A DNA stretch of 41,410 nucleotides. Origin: Nitrospiraceae bacterium. Its GTDB lineage: Bacteria; Nitrospirota; Thermodesulfovibrionia; Thermodesulfovibrionales; Dissulfurispiraceae. The translations under genes and the position numbers were made by a program. The DNA lies in the NCBI GenBank assembly GCA_012517735.1, contig JAAYUK010000216.1, positions 1 to 41,410 on the forward strand. Reading direction: 5' to 3'. Positions within the stretch are counted from its first letter, which is position 1. Each line of letters starts with the position of its first letter. The notes below the pieces were generated by a model. That model was given only the letters and a program-made list of their open reading frames with translations. It ran no database searches and was not told the origin of the DNA. Shown piece after piece: positions 14,439 to 21,824 of this stretch.

Positions 14439-14837
14439 CTATTTATTGATGACCTTGATTGCCTTCTTGTTGTCGGCAGTCTTGAAGATACAGGCAGAGG
14501 ATTTTCCGGTTCCGGTTGACCCGTAAAAATAGTGGATGTTCACGCCTGCGGCAGCGATTGCTTTGGAGACTTTCTCCAGCTCGCCGACCTTGTTCGGCAT
14601 CTCGACCAGAACGACCGCTTCATCGTGCATTTCGGCACCCATTTTCTTGAGAAGCTTTTTCGCCTTGGTCAGATCGTCTGCCATCAGCATGAACACCGCC
14701 CGGTCCTCCATCTCATACCCGCACATGGCGCTCACGTTCACTTTTGCTCCGGAAAGGGCTGCGCAGATCTCAGCAGTCAGACCAACCTTGTTCGGCATGA
14801 AAAAAACAACCTGTTTTGCTGCCTTTGCATTTGCCAT
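14439..14837 (-). CDS. Tandem ACT-domain protein
   Basis: A 132-residue stand-alone protein made of two ACT domains: about 8-65 (QVVFFMPNKVGLTAEICAAL) and 73-130 (AVVLVEMPNKVGELEKVSKA). ACT domains bind amino acids or similar small ligands and usually regulate an attached enzyme; here there is no enzymatic part, so it may be a free sensor or partner subunit. The repeated PNKVG turn is the typical ligand-site glycine loop. The ATG at 14837 has AAGGAG six bases upstream, excluding a longer frame to 14942. It sits between the rpsA-type terminator and its own terminator, so it is transcribed alone. Ligand unknown. Confidence 0.87.
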   Translation of the reverse strand: MANAKAAKQVVFFMPNKVGLTAEICAALSGAKVNVSAMCGYEMEDRAVFMLMADDLTKAKKLLKKMGAEMHDEAVVLVEMPNKVGELEKVSKAIAAAGVNIHYFYGSTGTGKSSACIFKTADNKKAIKVINK

Positions 14838-14919
14838 CGAGGATCTCCTTGCACAAAAAGTTTTCTGCTGAACTATAGAATAAATGGCAGCGTCATGACA
14901 AATAGCCGGACATCGCTCC

Positions 14920-14950
14920 AAAAAAAACGGCACGCTGTTCACGTGCCGTT
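14920..14950 (-). terminator. Intrinsic terminator of the S1 gene
   Basis: On the minus strand AACGGCACG (14950-14942) and CGTGCCGTT (14934-14926) form a perfect 9-bp stem with a 7-nt loop followed by eight T in a row. It lies 25 bp after the S1 stop codon. Confidence 0.93.
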
Positions 14951-14975
14951 TGTCTCGATTGCCGGAAAGGAGCGG

Positions 14976-16451
14976 TTACAGCTTCATGCCCTTCTCTTCC
15001 ATCTTTGCCTTCAGCAGCGCCCCGAGGCTGCCCATGCCGGAAGCATCTTCAGACTTAACCGAATCCTGATACTGCTTCAGTTCTTCACGCTCGGCCTTCT
15101 CAAACACTGCCTTGCGGCTGAGGCGCACCTTGCGCTGCTTCTTGTCTACATCAAGGACCAGCACCTGCATAGCGGTGCCGACCGGAAAGGCATGGCTGTG
15201 GTCAGTGCCGAACGGAGTGCCCATCTCGGCATTCGGGATCAGGCCGGTAACCCCGCTCTCCAGCTTGAGAAACACGCCGTACGGCATGATGCTCTCGACG
15301 GTCCCGTTCAGGATCTCGCCAGCCGCAGGCAGAGCCGCTTCTTCCTTCCTGGCCTGTTTGACCTGCGGCTGCAGGGAGAGCGAAATTCTCCGTTCTGCCG
15401 GATCTACGCCGATAATGTAGACTTCAACCGCCTGACCGACCGTGACGACTTCTTTCGGATGATTGATGCGTTTGCCGGTACCGAAGTTCGAAATATGGAT
15501 AAGGCCGTCGAGTCCGGGCTCGAGATTGACAAATGCGCCGAATGCCGTAAGACGGACAACCGTCCCCTCCACCCTGCCGCCGACCTGATATTTTTCGGCA
15601 ACAGCCGCCCACGGATCGGGCTGAAGCGCTTTCAGACTGAGGGAAAGACGATTCTTTTCCCAGTCGATCGAAATGATGCGCGCGGTCACTTCCTGCCCGA
15701 CGGCGAGAACATCGTCCGGCTTGTCGACGCGGTTCCACGACAGTTCGCTGACCGGGATCAGGCCATCGATGCCGCCGAGATCGATAAACGCACCGAATTT
15801 CTGGATCGAGCGGATTTTACCGGTTACATCCTTGCCCACTTCGAGCGTCGCCTTCAGTTCGGCCTGCTTCGCCTTCCGCTCCTCGTCAAGCAGTGCCCGG
15901 CGGGAAAGGATGATATTGCGGCCATCCTCGGAAAGCTCCAGAATGCGGAACGGAAACGCCTGGCCGACATACTGTCCCCCCTCTTTGCCGCCACGCAGAT
16001 CGATCTGGGATGCGGGACAGAATGCGCGGATTCCCTCAATCGAAACCTCAAAGCCGCCCTTCACTTCACGCTTCACATCGCCCGTGACCGGCAAACCGCC
16101 GTCAAAGGCGGCACGCAGCGTGCTCATCTTCACCGCGGAAATACCGCCGCGGATCTTCGTGGTCAGCTCCCGTACGCCATCGCGAACCGAAACAAACGCC
16201 GCCTCGACCTCATCACCCGGCTTCACGCAGACAGCGCCGGTTTCATCCCTGAATTCATCCAGCGCAATCGCGCCTTCGCTCTTTCCGCCCAAGGCGATAT
16301 AGACACGATCGCCCGAGATGCCGATAACGGTGGCTTTCACCTTCTGTCCCGGCTTCAGGCGGTCGGAAACACTCATGCTCTGTTCGAGCAGTTCGGCAAA
16401 ACTCTCTTCTGTCTTCGATTCCTGCTCGATGCTCTTGTTCTCTTCACTCAT
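14976..16451 (-). CDS. rpsA: S1 RNA-binding domain protein (30S ribosomal protein S1-like)
   Basis: A 491-residue protein with five S1/OB-fold repeats, against six in E. coli S1. From the N-terminus: GQKVKATVIGISGDRVYIALG (about 36), a shorter degenerate repeat TGDVKREVKGGFEVSIEGI (about 122), then three good repeats beginning VGKDVTGKIRSIQKFGAFIDLG, VGGRVEGTVVRLTAFGAFVNLE and AGEILNGTVESIMPYGVFLKLE. This matches the S1 family of translation initiation/mRNA-binding proteins, although a dedicated regulatory S1-domain protein cannot be excluded. The ATG at 16451 has GAGGGA nine bases upstream; the frame running to 16517 overlaps the predicted promoter/leader. Followed by a strong terminator. 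Confidence 0.85.
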   Translation of the reverse strand: MSEENKSIEQESKTEESFAELLEQSMSVSDRLKPGQKVKATVIGISGDRVYIALGGKSEGAIALDEFRDETGAVCVKPGDEVEAAFVSVRDGVRELTTKIRGGISAVKMSTLRAAFDGGLPVTGDVKREVKGGFEVSIEGIRAFCPASQIDLRGGKEGGQYVGQAFPFRILELSEDGRNIILSRRALLDEERKAKQAELKATLEVGKDVTGKIRSIQKFGAFIDLGGIDGLIPVSELSWNRVDKPDDVLAVGQEVTARIISIDWEKNRLSLSLKALQPDPWAAVAEKYQVGGRVEGTVVRLTAFGAFVNLEPGLDGLIHISNFGTGKRINHPKEVVTVGQAVEVYIIGVDPAERRISLSLQPQVKQARKEEAALPAAGEILNGTVESIMPYGVFLKLESGVTGLIPNAEMGTPFGTDHSHAFPVGTAMQVLVLDVDKKQRKVRLSRKAVFEKAEREELKQYQDSVKSEDASGMGSLGALLKAKMEEKGMKL

Positions 16452-16475
16452 TGTTCTTCCCTCACTTTTTACAGA

Positions 16476-16498
16476 GAACACCGCAGCATCCGGTGTTC
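16476..16498 (-). promoter_or_regulatory. Hairpin in the S1 mRNA leader
   Basis: CGGTGTTC and GAACACCG form a perfect 8-bp stem with a 7-nt loop (CAGCATC on plus), 25 bases before the S1 start codon and downstream of the predicted -10. S1 genes in other bacteria autoregulate through structured leaders; here that is inference. Confidence 0.45.
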
Positions 16499-16525
16499 CG
16501 TCGATCTTCACAGACAACCCTGTGA

Positions 16526-16534
16526 ATTATACCA
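16526..16534 (-). promoter_or_regulatory. Extended -10 promoter of the S1 gene
   Basis: On the minus strand TGGTATAAT (16534-16526) matches an extended -10 exactly. It lies just upstream of the rlmB stop codon's 3' side, giving a leader of about 68 nt. No strong -35. Confidence 0.5.
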
Positions 16535-16536
16535 TT

Positions 16537-17454
16537 TCAATGCGATAATCTCTTTTCCCGACCCCGCTGGCGAAGCACTTCATACAACAGAATACCGGTT
16601 GCAACCGAGACATTCAGCGACGAGACATGCCCCTTCACCGGCAGTGAGACGATCGTGTCACAGAGATCACGCACCGTCCGGCGGAGCCCTTCGCCCTCGG
16701 AGCCCATAACCACGGCAACCGGCCCGCTCAGGTCAAGATCCCACGGCTCGGTATCGGTGTCGGCCTCCGCACCGACGATTTTCACTCCCGCGTCTTTCAG
16801 GACACGCAGCGCATGCTTGATATTCACCGTCTCAATCAGCGACAGGTGCTCAAGGGCACCGGCAGATGCCTTCGATACCGCAGGGGATATCCCGGCGGAA
16901 CGTTGCTGCTGGAAAATCACGCCATGCACCCCGGCAACTTCCGCAGTGCGGAGCATCGCCCCGAAATTGCGCGGGTCCTCAATGCAGTCTGCCACCAGAA
17001 AAAACGCCCTGCGGCCGGCCTGGGCGAGAAGCTCGGGAAGATCGCTCACGGAGAGCATTTTCTTCCGCGCGACATGTGCAGCGATTCCCTGATGCCCCTT
17101 GCCGAAACGCTCCTCGAAAAAATCCTTCCCGGCATGACGGATGGTGATACGCTGCTTTTCCGCCTTGCGGATGAGGCCGAACACATTGCGGTGCGCTGAG
17201 TCCAGAACATAGATCGCAAACAGCGGCCGGCCGGAGCGCAACGCCTCGCTGACCGGATTGATCCCGTAAATGTATTCCGCGGTATCTTCGGAGCGCCGTC
17301 TCTGCCCGCTGAGCGGCTCTTCTTCGCGCCTGACCGGACGCTCGGGGCGTTCTTTCGGCTCCCGCCTTTTCTGGCGGTCCGGAGCCGGCCTCTGGCCGAA
17401 ACGCGATGTGCGTGAACCGTCAGGACCTCTTTTGCCCGGAGTCCCTTTTCTCAT
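16537..17454 (-). CDS. rlmB: 23S rRNA Gm2251 2'-O-methyltransferase (SpoU/TrmH family)
   Basis: SPOUT-class RNA ribose methyltransferase of 305 residues. A basic, low-complexity N-terminal tail (about 1-55, rich in R/P/E) precedes the substrate-binding domain (YIYGINPVSEALRSG) and the knotted catalytic domain with motif 1 EDPRNFGAMLRTAEVAG, motif 2 VVMGSEGEGLRR and motif 3 LPVKGHVSSLNVSVATGILLYE. RlmB is the best match for the NPVSEAL start; a tRNA or other rRNA target is possible. The ATG at 17454 overlaps the cysS stop in an ATGA; a GTG at 17472 would lie inside cysS. Confidence 0.9.
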   Translation of the reverse strand: MRKGTPGKRGPDGSRTSRFGQRPAPDRQKRREPKERPERPVRREEEPLSGQRRRSEDTAEYIYGINPVSEALRSGRPLFAIYVLDSAHRNVFGLIRKAEKQRITIRHAGKDFFEERFGKGHQGIAAHVARKKMLSVSDLPELLAQAGRRAFFLVADCIEDPRNFGAMLRTAEVAGVHGVIFQQQRSAGISPAVSKASAGALEHLSLIETVNIKHALRVLKDAGVKIVGAEADTDTEPWDLDLSGPVAVVMGSEGEGLRRTVRDLCDTIVSLPVKGHVSSLNVSVATGILLYEVLRQRGREKRLSH

Positions 17455-18923
17455 ACGATCTTGACGCGCCACCCGGTACCATCCTTTTTGTCTTCGAGCA
17501 GAATGCCTGCGGCGTCCAACTCCTGCCTGAGCGCATCGGCTGCTGCCCAGTCCCTGTTTTCACGGGCAACCCGGCGCTCCTGAATCTTGCGCAGGATAAC
17601 CTCCTCGGTCAGGGCAATCTGCTTTGCCCTGAGCAGGTCCACATTCCACTGGTGCGGCGTGCGGCCGAAAAGATTGAGCACTGCGCCGACCGAGCGGAGC
17701 ATCTCGCGCGCATCGGCAAGCAGACCCGCCGCCTCCGCCCCCGATGGTTTGGTATCGAGAAACCGGTTCAACTCGCGGATCATCTCGAAGAGGTGACCCA
17801 CTGCGATCGCGGTATTGAAGTCATCGTCCATCGCTTCAACAAACTGCGGCTGGAAACGCTCCATGACGTTCTTCAACGCTGCCGCTGCAGCAGGCTGCAT
17901 CTTCGGCGCGGCTCCGGCGCTTACTGCGATAAACTCCTCGATGCGAGCAATGGTGCTGTAGTAACGGTCGAGCGACGCCTCGGCATCGCGCAGCTGATCC
18001 TGCGAAAATTCGATCGGGCTCCGGTAGTGGCTCGAAAGCACAAAGAGCCTGATCACTTCCGCATCATAGCTCTTGAGGATTTCCCTGATCGTAAAAAAGT
18101 TGCCGAGCGACTTCGACATCTTCTCCTTGTCGATGGTGATGAACCCGTTATGCACCCAGTATCTGGCAAACGGCTTGCCGCTGAATGCCTCAGACTGTGC
18201 GATCTCGTTTTCGTGATGCGGAAAGATGAGATCGGCCCCGCCGCCATGAATATCGATCGTCTCGCCAAGATGACGCATCGACATGGCCGTGCATTCGATG
18301 TGCCAGCCGGGACGCCCTTTGCCCCACGGGCTTTCCCACCACGGTTCGCCCGCCTTCGACGCCTTCCAGAGCGCAAAATCCATCGGACTCTTCTTCCGCT
18401 CATCAACACCGACACGGGCGCCGGCCCGGAGATCCTCAAGGTCTTTTTTGGAAAGCTTGCCATATTCCGCAAACGTATCGACCGCAAAATACACGCTCTC
18501 GTTGTCGCCTTCGCGCACGGCGTACGCATGCCCCTTGGCAATCAGCGTGCGGATAACCTCAATCATCTCGGCGATATGGTCCGTCGCCTTCGGTTCGATA
18601 TCCGCCCGGGCGATGCCGAGCGCATCCATATCGCGATAATATTCTTCAATGAATTGTGCTGCCACCGCATCCCAGGTGGCTCCGGTTTCGTTCGCGCGGC
18701 GGATGATCTTGTCGTCGATATCGGTAAAATTGCGGACAAAGGTGGTCTGAAACCCCTTGTAGCGGAGATAGCGGCTGATTACGTCGAACACGATGGCAGA
18801 CCGCGCATGCCCGACATGGCAGTAATCGTACACCGTCACCCCGCAGGCATACATGCCGACCTTGCCCGGCTGGAGCGGAACAAACGCTTCTTTCATGCCG
18901 GTCATCGTGTTGTAAATCTTCAT
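17451..18923 (-). CDS. cysS: Cysteinyl-tRNA synthetase
   Basis: Class I aminoacyl-tRNA synthetase, 490 residues, attaching cysteine to tRNA-Cys. HVGHARS at 36-42 is the HIGH motif, KMSKSLGNF around residue 265 is the second signature. Zinc ligands are expected at Cys27 (ACGVTVYD), the Cys in HIECTAMS, and the His/Glu of FPHHENEIAQSE. The C-terminal DALR-type helical domain and the GWRVK end are intact. The ATG at 18923 is chosen because MKIYNTMTG is the family start and AAGGGAAG lies upstream; the open frame continues to 19022 without support. Coupled to rlmB. Confidence 0.97.
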   Translation of the reverse strand: MKIYNTMTGMKEAFVPLQPGKVGMYACGVTVYDYCHVGHARSAIVFDVISRYLRYKGFQTTFVRNFTDIDDKIIRRANETGATWDAVAAQFIEEYYRDMDALGIARADIEPKATDHIAEMIEVIRTLIAKGHAYAVREGDNESVYFAVDTFAEYGKLSKKDLEDLRAGARVGVDERKKSPMDFALWKASKAGEPWWESPWGKGRPGWHIECTAMSMRHLGETIDIHGGGADLIFPHHENEIAQSEAFSGKPFARYWVHNGFITIDKEKMSKSLGNFFTIREILKSYDAEVIRLFVLSSHYRSPIEFSQDQLRDAEASLDRYYSTIARIEEFIAVSAGAAPKMQPAAAAALKNVMERFQPQFVEAMDDDFNTAIAVGHLFEMIRELNRFLDTKPSGAEAAGLLADAREMLRSVGAVLNLFGRTPHQWNVDLLRAKQIALTEEVILRKIQERRVARENRDWAAADALRQELDAAGILLEDKKDGTGWRVKIV

Positions 18924-19211
18924 ACCGCTTCCCTTTCCATTACCGGTGCCGTCGACAGCTTCGCCGCCGGCCTGAAGTCTTCTGCCCTGACGATTCCTCG
19001 GGAACTCACACAATGATCGCATCGCATGGCACTTCTGATGAGGACTGCAGAGTTAGCTGTTAGTTTACCATAATTGCTGCCTTGGAGCGGTATTTCACCT
19101 GCCGTGGCGGCGTTCAGACATGGACTTTGTTCTTTGAGTCCCGATCGGGTATGATTACGAAAGCCGCCGGCGCCGCTGCAGGCGGCGAATCATGTGCGAT
19201 GGAGCGATCTC

Positions 19212-20594
19212 ATGAAAATACGTTTTTTTGGTGCTGCCCGAACGGTCACCGGATCAAGCACCCTGCTTTCCTTTGCCGACCAGCAGATTCTCGTTGACTG
19301 CGGCATGCATCAAGGCAAAAATGGCAGCGATCTGAACCGCGAGCCCTTCCCCTTCTCCCCGACGGAGATCGACCACGTGCTGCTGACGCATGCCCATATC
19401 GACCACTCCGGGCTCCTCCCGCTCCTCGTAAAACAGGGATATGCAGGCTCAATTACCGCAACCGAGGCGACGGCTGATCTTGTCGAAATACTGCTGCAGG
19501 ACACCGCGCGCATCCAGGAAAAAGACGCCGAATGGCTCACCAAAAAACTTTTGCGTTCCGGAAAGGAAGAGGAAGCCGAACCTCTTTACACAGTGGAAGA
19601 CGTCAGAACCACGCTCGACCGGTTCGAGCGGAAACGGTACCTGCAGGAAGAATTGCTGGTCAAGGGACTCCGATACCGCTATTTCGATGCCGGCCATATC
19701 CTCGGCTCCGGCTCGCTCGAACTCCGGTATCAGGACAGTGCAGCGGAAAAGAAGATCGTCTTTTCGGGCGACATCGGCAAGTTCGGCAATCCGATTGTAG
19801 CCGATCCGCAACACGCCGAGAGTGCCGACTATGTCGTCATGGAGGCTACCTACGGCAACCGGCTGCACAAGCCGGTCAAAGAGAGCCTCGACGAACTCGC
19901 CGACGCAATCACCGGCACCTTCCGTCGCGGCGGAAACGTGCTGATCCCGGCGTTTGCCGTCGGCCGTACCCAGGACATCCTGTATCTGATGAACCGGCTG
20001 GTCCGCCAAGGTCGGCTGAAACCGCTGGATGTATATGTCGACAGCCCGCTGGCGGAAGAGGCGACGCAGATATACCTGAGCCATCAGGAACTCTTTGACC
20101 GGGAAGCGGCCGCAGAGTTGCGTCATGGTATCGGATCGTCACTGAAGCTGCACTTCACCAAAACCGTCGAAGACTCCATGAAGCTCAATCGCATCCGCTC
20201 GGGAGCGGTCATCATCGCCGGAAGCGGCATGTGCGACGGCGGGCGCATCCGCCACCACTTCAAGCACAACCTCTGGCGGCCCCAGTGCTCCGTGGTCTTT
20301 GTCGGCTTTCAGGCAGAGGGAACGCTCGGCAGACAGATCGTCGATGGCGCACATCAGGTGACCCTTTTCGACGAAGAGGTTGCGGTCAAGGCAAAGATTT
20401 ATACCATCGGCGGTTTCTCGGCGCACGCAGACCAGAAGGAATTGCTCGACTGGCTCGGCACGTTTGCCAACAAACCGGAAGTCTTTGTCGTGCATGCGGA
20501 AGAAGCGGTGGCGCTGGAATTTGCCGATCTCGTCGGGTCAAAGCTCGGCTGCACGGTGCACGTTCCGACAAAAGGAGAAGCATTTACGATTTAA
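19212..20594 (+). CDS. Metallo-beta-lactamase fold RNase, beta-CASP family
   Basis: A 460-residue RNA-processing nuclease-like protein related to CPSF73/YSH1. Metal-binding motif HAHIDH lies at 60-65, then DAGHILGSGS and FSGDIG complete the MBL core; the beta-CASP insertion shows AFAVGRTQDILYL, VDSPLAEEAT, SGMCDGGRIRHH and VGFQAEGTLGRQI, ending FSAHADQKELLDWL. The family acts as endo/5' exonuclease on RNA. The ATG at 19212 has GGAG seven bases upstream. It is divergent from cysS; TATGAT at 19150-19155 is a possible weak -10. Convergent with the hemerythrin gene, 33 bp apart. Confidence 0.92.
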   Translation: MKIRFFGAARTVTGSSTLLSFADQQILVDCGMHQGKNGSDLNREPFPFSPTEIDHVLLTHAHIDHSGLLPLLVKQGYAGSITATEATADLVEILLQDTARIQEKDAEWLTKKLLRSGKEEEAEPLYTVEDVRTTLDRFERKRYLQEELLVKGLRYRYFDAGHILGSGSLELRYQDSAAEKKIVFSGDIGKFGNPIVADPQHAESADYVVMEATYGNRLHKPVKESLDELADAITGTFRRGGNVLIPAFAVGRTQDILYLMNRLVRQGRLKPLDVYVDSPLAEEATQIYLSHQELFDREAAAELRHGIGSSLKLHFTKTVEDSMKLNRIRSGAVIIAGSGMCDGGRIRHHFKHNLWRPQCSVVFVGFQAEGTLGRQIVDGAHQVTLFDEEVAVKAKIYTIGGFSAHADQKELLDWLGTFANKPEVFVVHAEEAVALEFADLVGSKLGCTVHVPTKGEAFTI

Positions 20595-20627
20595 CTCACT
20601 TGCAGGCTAATACTATGGCGATGTCAG

Positions 20628-21065
20628 CTAAAGCGGCTGCTTCCTGCCAAGCAGCGGAAACGCCGACTGGAGAAACCTGCCGAGGCCCTTGTCCACATGC
20701 TCTATGTGCATCATCCACCAGTTGTGCATCCAGCGTTTGAACTCTTCAATAAACAGTGCTCCGGGGTCGGTACCCTCAAGATCGATCTTGAATTCGCGCA
20801 GATCGCGGATGAAAGCGCGGTGCTCCGATTGGTGATGCTCGGCATCGGCATAGCCGTACATGGCATAATCCTGCATATACCGCTCTTCGTTGCCAAAGTG
20901 TTTGACCACGTATTCTTCCAGAAAGCTGAAAAGCGTTCGCAGCTCCACTTCAGCAGCACTGGCATCAAGAGCGCCAAACAGCCGGTTGATTCGCGCAAAG
21001 AGCTCCTTGTGCTGATCGTCAATTTCGACAACACTGACCGATAGTTCATCTGTCCAGACAAGCAT
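20628..21065 (-). CDS. Bacteriohemerythrin
   Basis: A 145-residue four-helix-bundle di-iron O2-binding protein. The ligand set is complete: His19 (DDQHKELF), His56 and Glu60 (HFGNEE), His78 and His82 (HHQSEH), His120 and Asp125 (HIEHVD). Such proteins deliver or sense O2 in microaerobic or chemotactic bacteria; this one has no fused signalling domain. I place the start at the ATG at 21065. An in-frame ATG at 21092 lies between the -35 and -10 of a near-consensus promoter, so it cannot be transcribed from it. With +1 expected at or next to the 21065 ATG, the mRNA would be leaderless; no Shine-Dalgarno is present. Confidence 0.93.
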   Translation of the reverse strand: MLVWTDELSVSVVEIDDQHKELFARINRLFGALDASAAEVELRTLFSFLEEYVVKHFGNEERYMQDYAMYGYADAEHHQSEHRAFIRDLREFKIDLEGTDPGALFIEEFKRWMHNWWMMHIEHVDKGLGRFLQSAFPLLGRKQPL

Positions 21066-21071
21066 ACTTTT

Positions 21072-21099
21072 AGTATAGGGATTGGCAGGCATTTGTCAA
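21072..21099 (-). promoter_or_regulatory. Strong sigma-70 promoter giving a leaderless hemerythrin mRNA
   Basis: On the minus strand TTGACA (21099-21094), 16-bp spacer, TATACT (21077-21072), then six bases (AAAAGT) and the ATG at 21065. Transcription normally begins about seven bases after the -10, which falls on the A of that ATG. Confidence 0.8.
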
Positions 21100-21106
21100 T
21101 CGGCAC

Positions 21107-21148
21107 ATGAAAAAAGGCCTTTCCGCGCTGCTCAGCGAAAAGGCCTTT
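21107..21148 (-). terminator. Intrinsic terminator of the mla operon
   Basis: On the minus strand AAAGGCCTTTTCGC (21148-21135) pairs with GCGGAAAGGCCTTT (21126-21113), 14 bp with one G-U and an 8-nt loop, then more T. It lies 20 bp after the mlaC stop and just upstream of the hemerythrin promoter, insulating the two. Confidence 0.88.
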
Positions 21149-21167
21149 CGATCGTACCCAAATGGCT

Positions 21168-21812
21168 TCAGCGCCCTTTTTCGTCGAACAGTTCTTCGGA
21201 CTGCTTGTTCTTCATCTTTTTGACCAGCTCCTGATACGAACTGGTCCGGATGATCTTGCTGAACTGGGTGCGGTAGTTGTTGACCAGGCTCACCCCTTCG
21301 ATGACTACGTCGTAGACAAGCCATTTCCCGTTTCTGTCGAGCAGACGATAGTCGATCGGTATTTCGACGTTTCGGTCCGTGATGATCTTTGTCCTGACCA
21401 CCGCATAGGTGCCGTCTATTTTCTCGTCGAGATACACAATCTTTTCGTTGCTGTATCCCTCGATTCTCTTCATGTAGGAGCGCTCCAGCAGATCGGTATA
21501 GAGTCCGACGAACTCTTTCCGCTCCTGTGGGGTTCGCTGCTGCCACGCCACCGCAAGGGAACGCCGCGCCATCTCCTCGAAATCGAAGCGCTGGGAAATC
21601 ACTTTTCTGATGGCAGCACGCCGCTCGGCAGCCTTGCCCGGTTTTTTCAGATTCTTGTCCTGCGACAGGGAGATCACCTTGTCGACGGTCTCCTTGACCT
21701 GAGCGGTCACCACACCGGCCGCCGCGCTCCCGGCCGCGCAGAACGGCGCCAGAATGAGCGATGCCGTCAGGCAGAACAGAATCCCCATATTACGAAAACT
21801 GCGACGGAACAT
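21168..21812 (-). CDS. mlaC: Periplasmic phospholipid-binding protein MlaC/Ttg2D
   Basis: A 214-residue periplasmic carrier that ferries phospholipids between MlaD in the inner membrane and an outer-membrane partner. A signal peptide (MGILFCLTASLILAPFCAAG) is followed by the MlaC fold: KKPGKAAERRAAIRKVISQRFDFEEM, SYMKRIEGYSNEKIVYLDE, and the WLVYDVVIEGVSLVNNYRTQF signature. The ATG at 21812 has AAGGAG five bases upstream; a GTG six bases earlier overlaps that site and is less likely. Last gene of the mlaE-F-D-tolC-C order, followed by a terminator. Confidence 0.93.
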   Translation of the reverse strand: MFRRSFRNMGILFCLTASLILAPFCAAGSAAAGVVTAQVKETVDKVISLSQDKNLKKPGKAAERRAAIRKVISQRFDFEEMARRSLAVAWQQRTPQERKEFVGLYTDLLERSYMKRIEGYSNEKIVYLDEKIDGTYAVVRTKIITDRNVEIPIDYRLLDRNGKWLVYDVVIEGVSLVNNYRTQFSKIIRTSSYQELVKKMKNKQSEELFDEKGR

Positions 21813-21824
21813 AGTCACTCCTTT

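Noticed and set aside
16509-16524. A CACAG/CTGTG hairpin in the S1 upstream region, considered as a second leader structure.
   Set aside because: The predicted transcription start falls within it, so it would not form in the mRNA.
14532-16709. A 725-codon plus-strand open frame.
   Set aside because: It runs antisense to the S1 and ACT-domain genes, which have clear family motifs; the composition (His, Arg, Leu-rich without domains) is what an opposite-strand frame of GC-rich coding DNA gives.
17406-19016. A 536-codon plus-strand open frame.
   Set aside because: Entirely opposite cysS, which has the HVGH and KMSKS motifs; no recognisable domain in the antisense frame.
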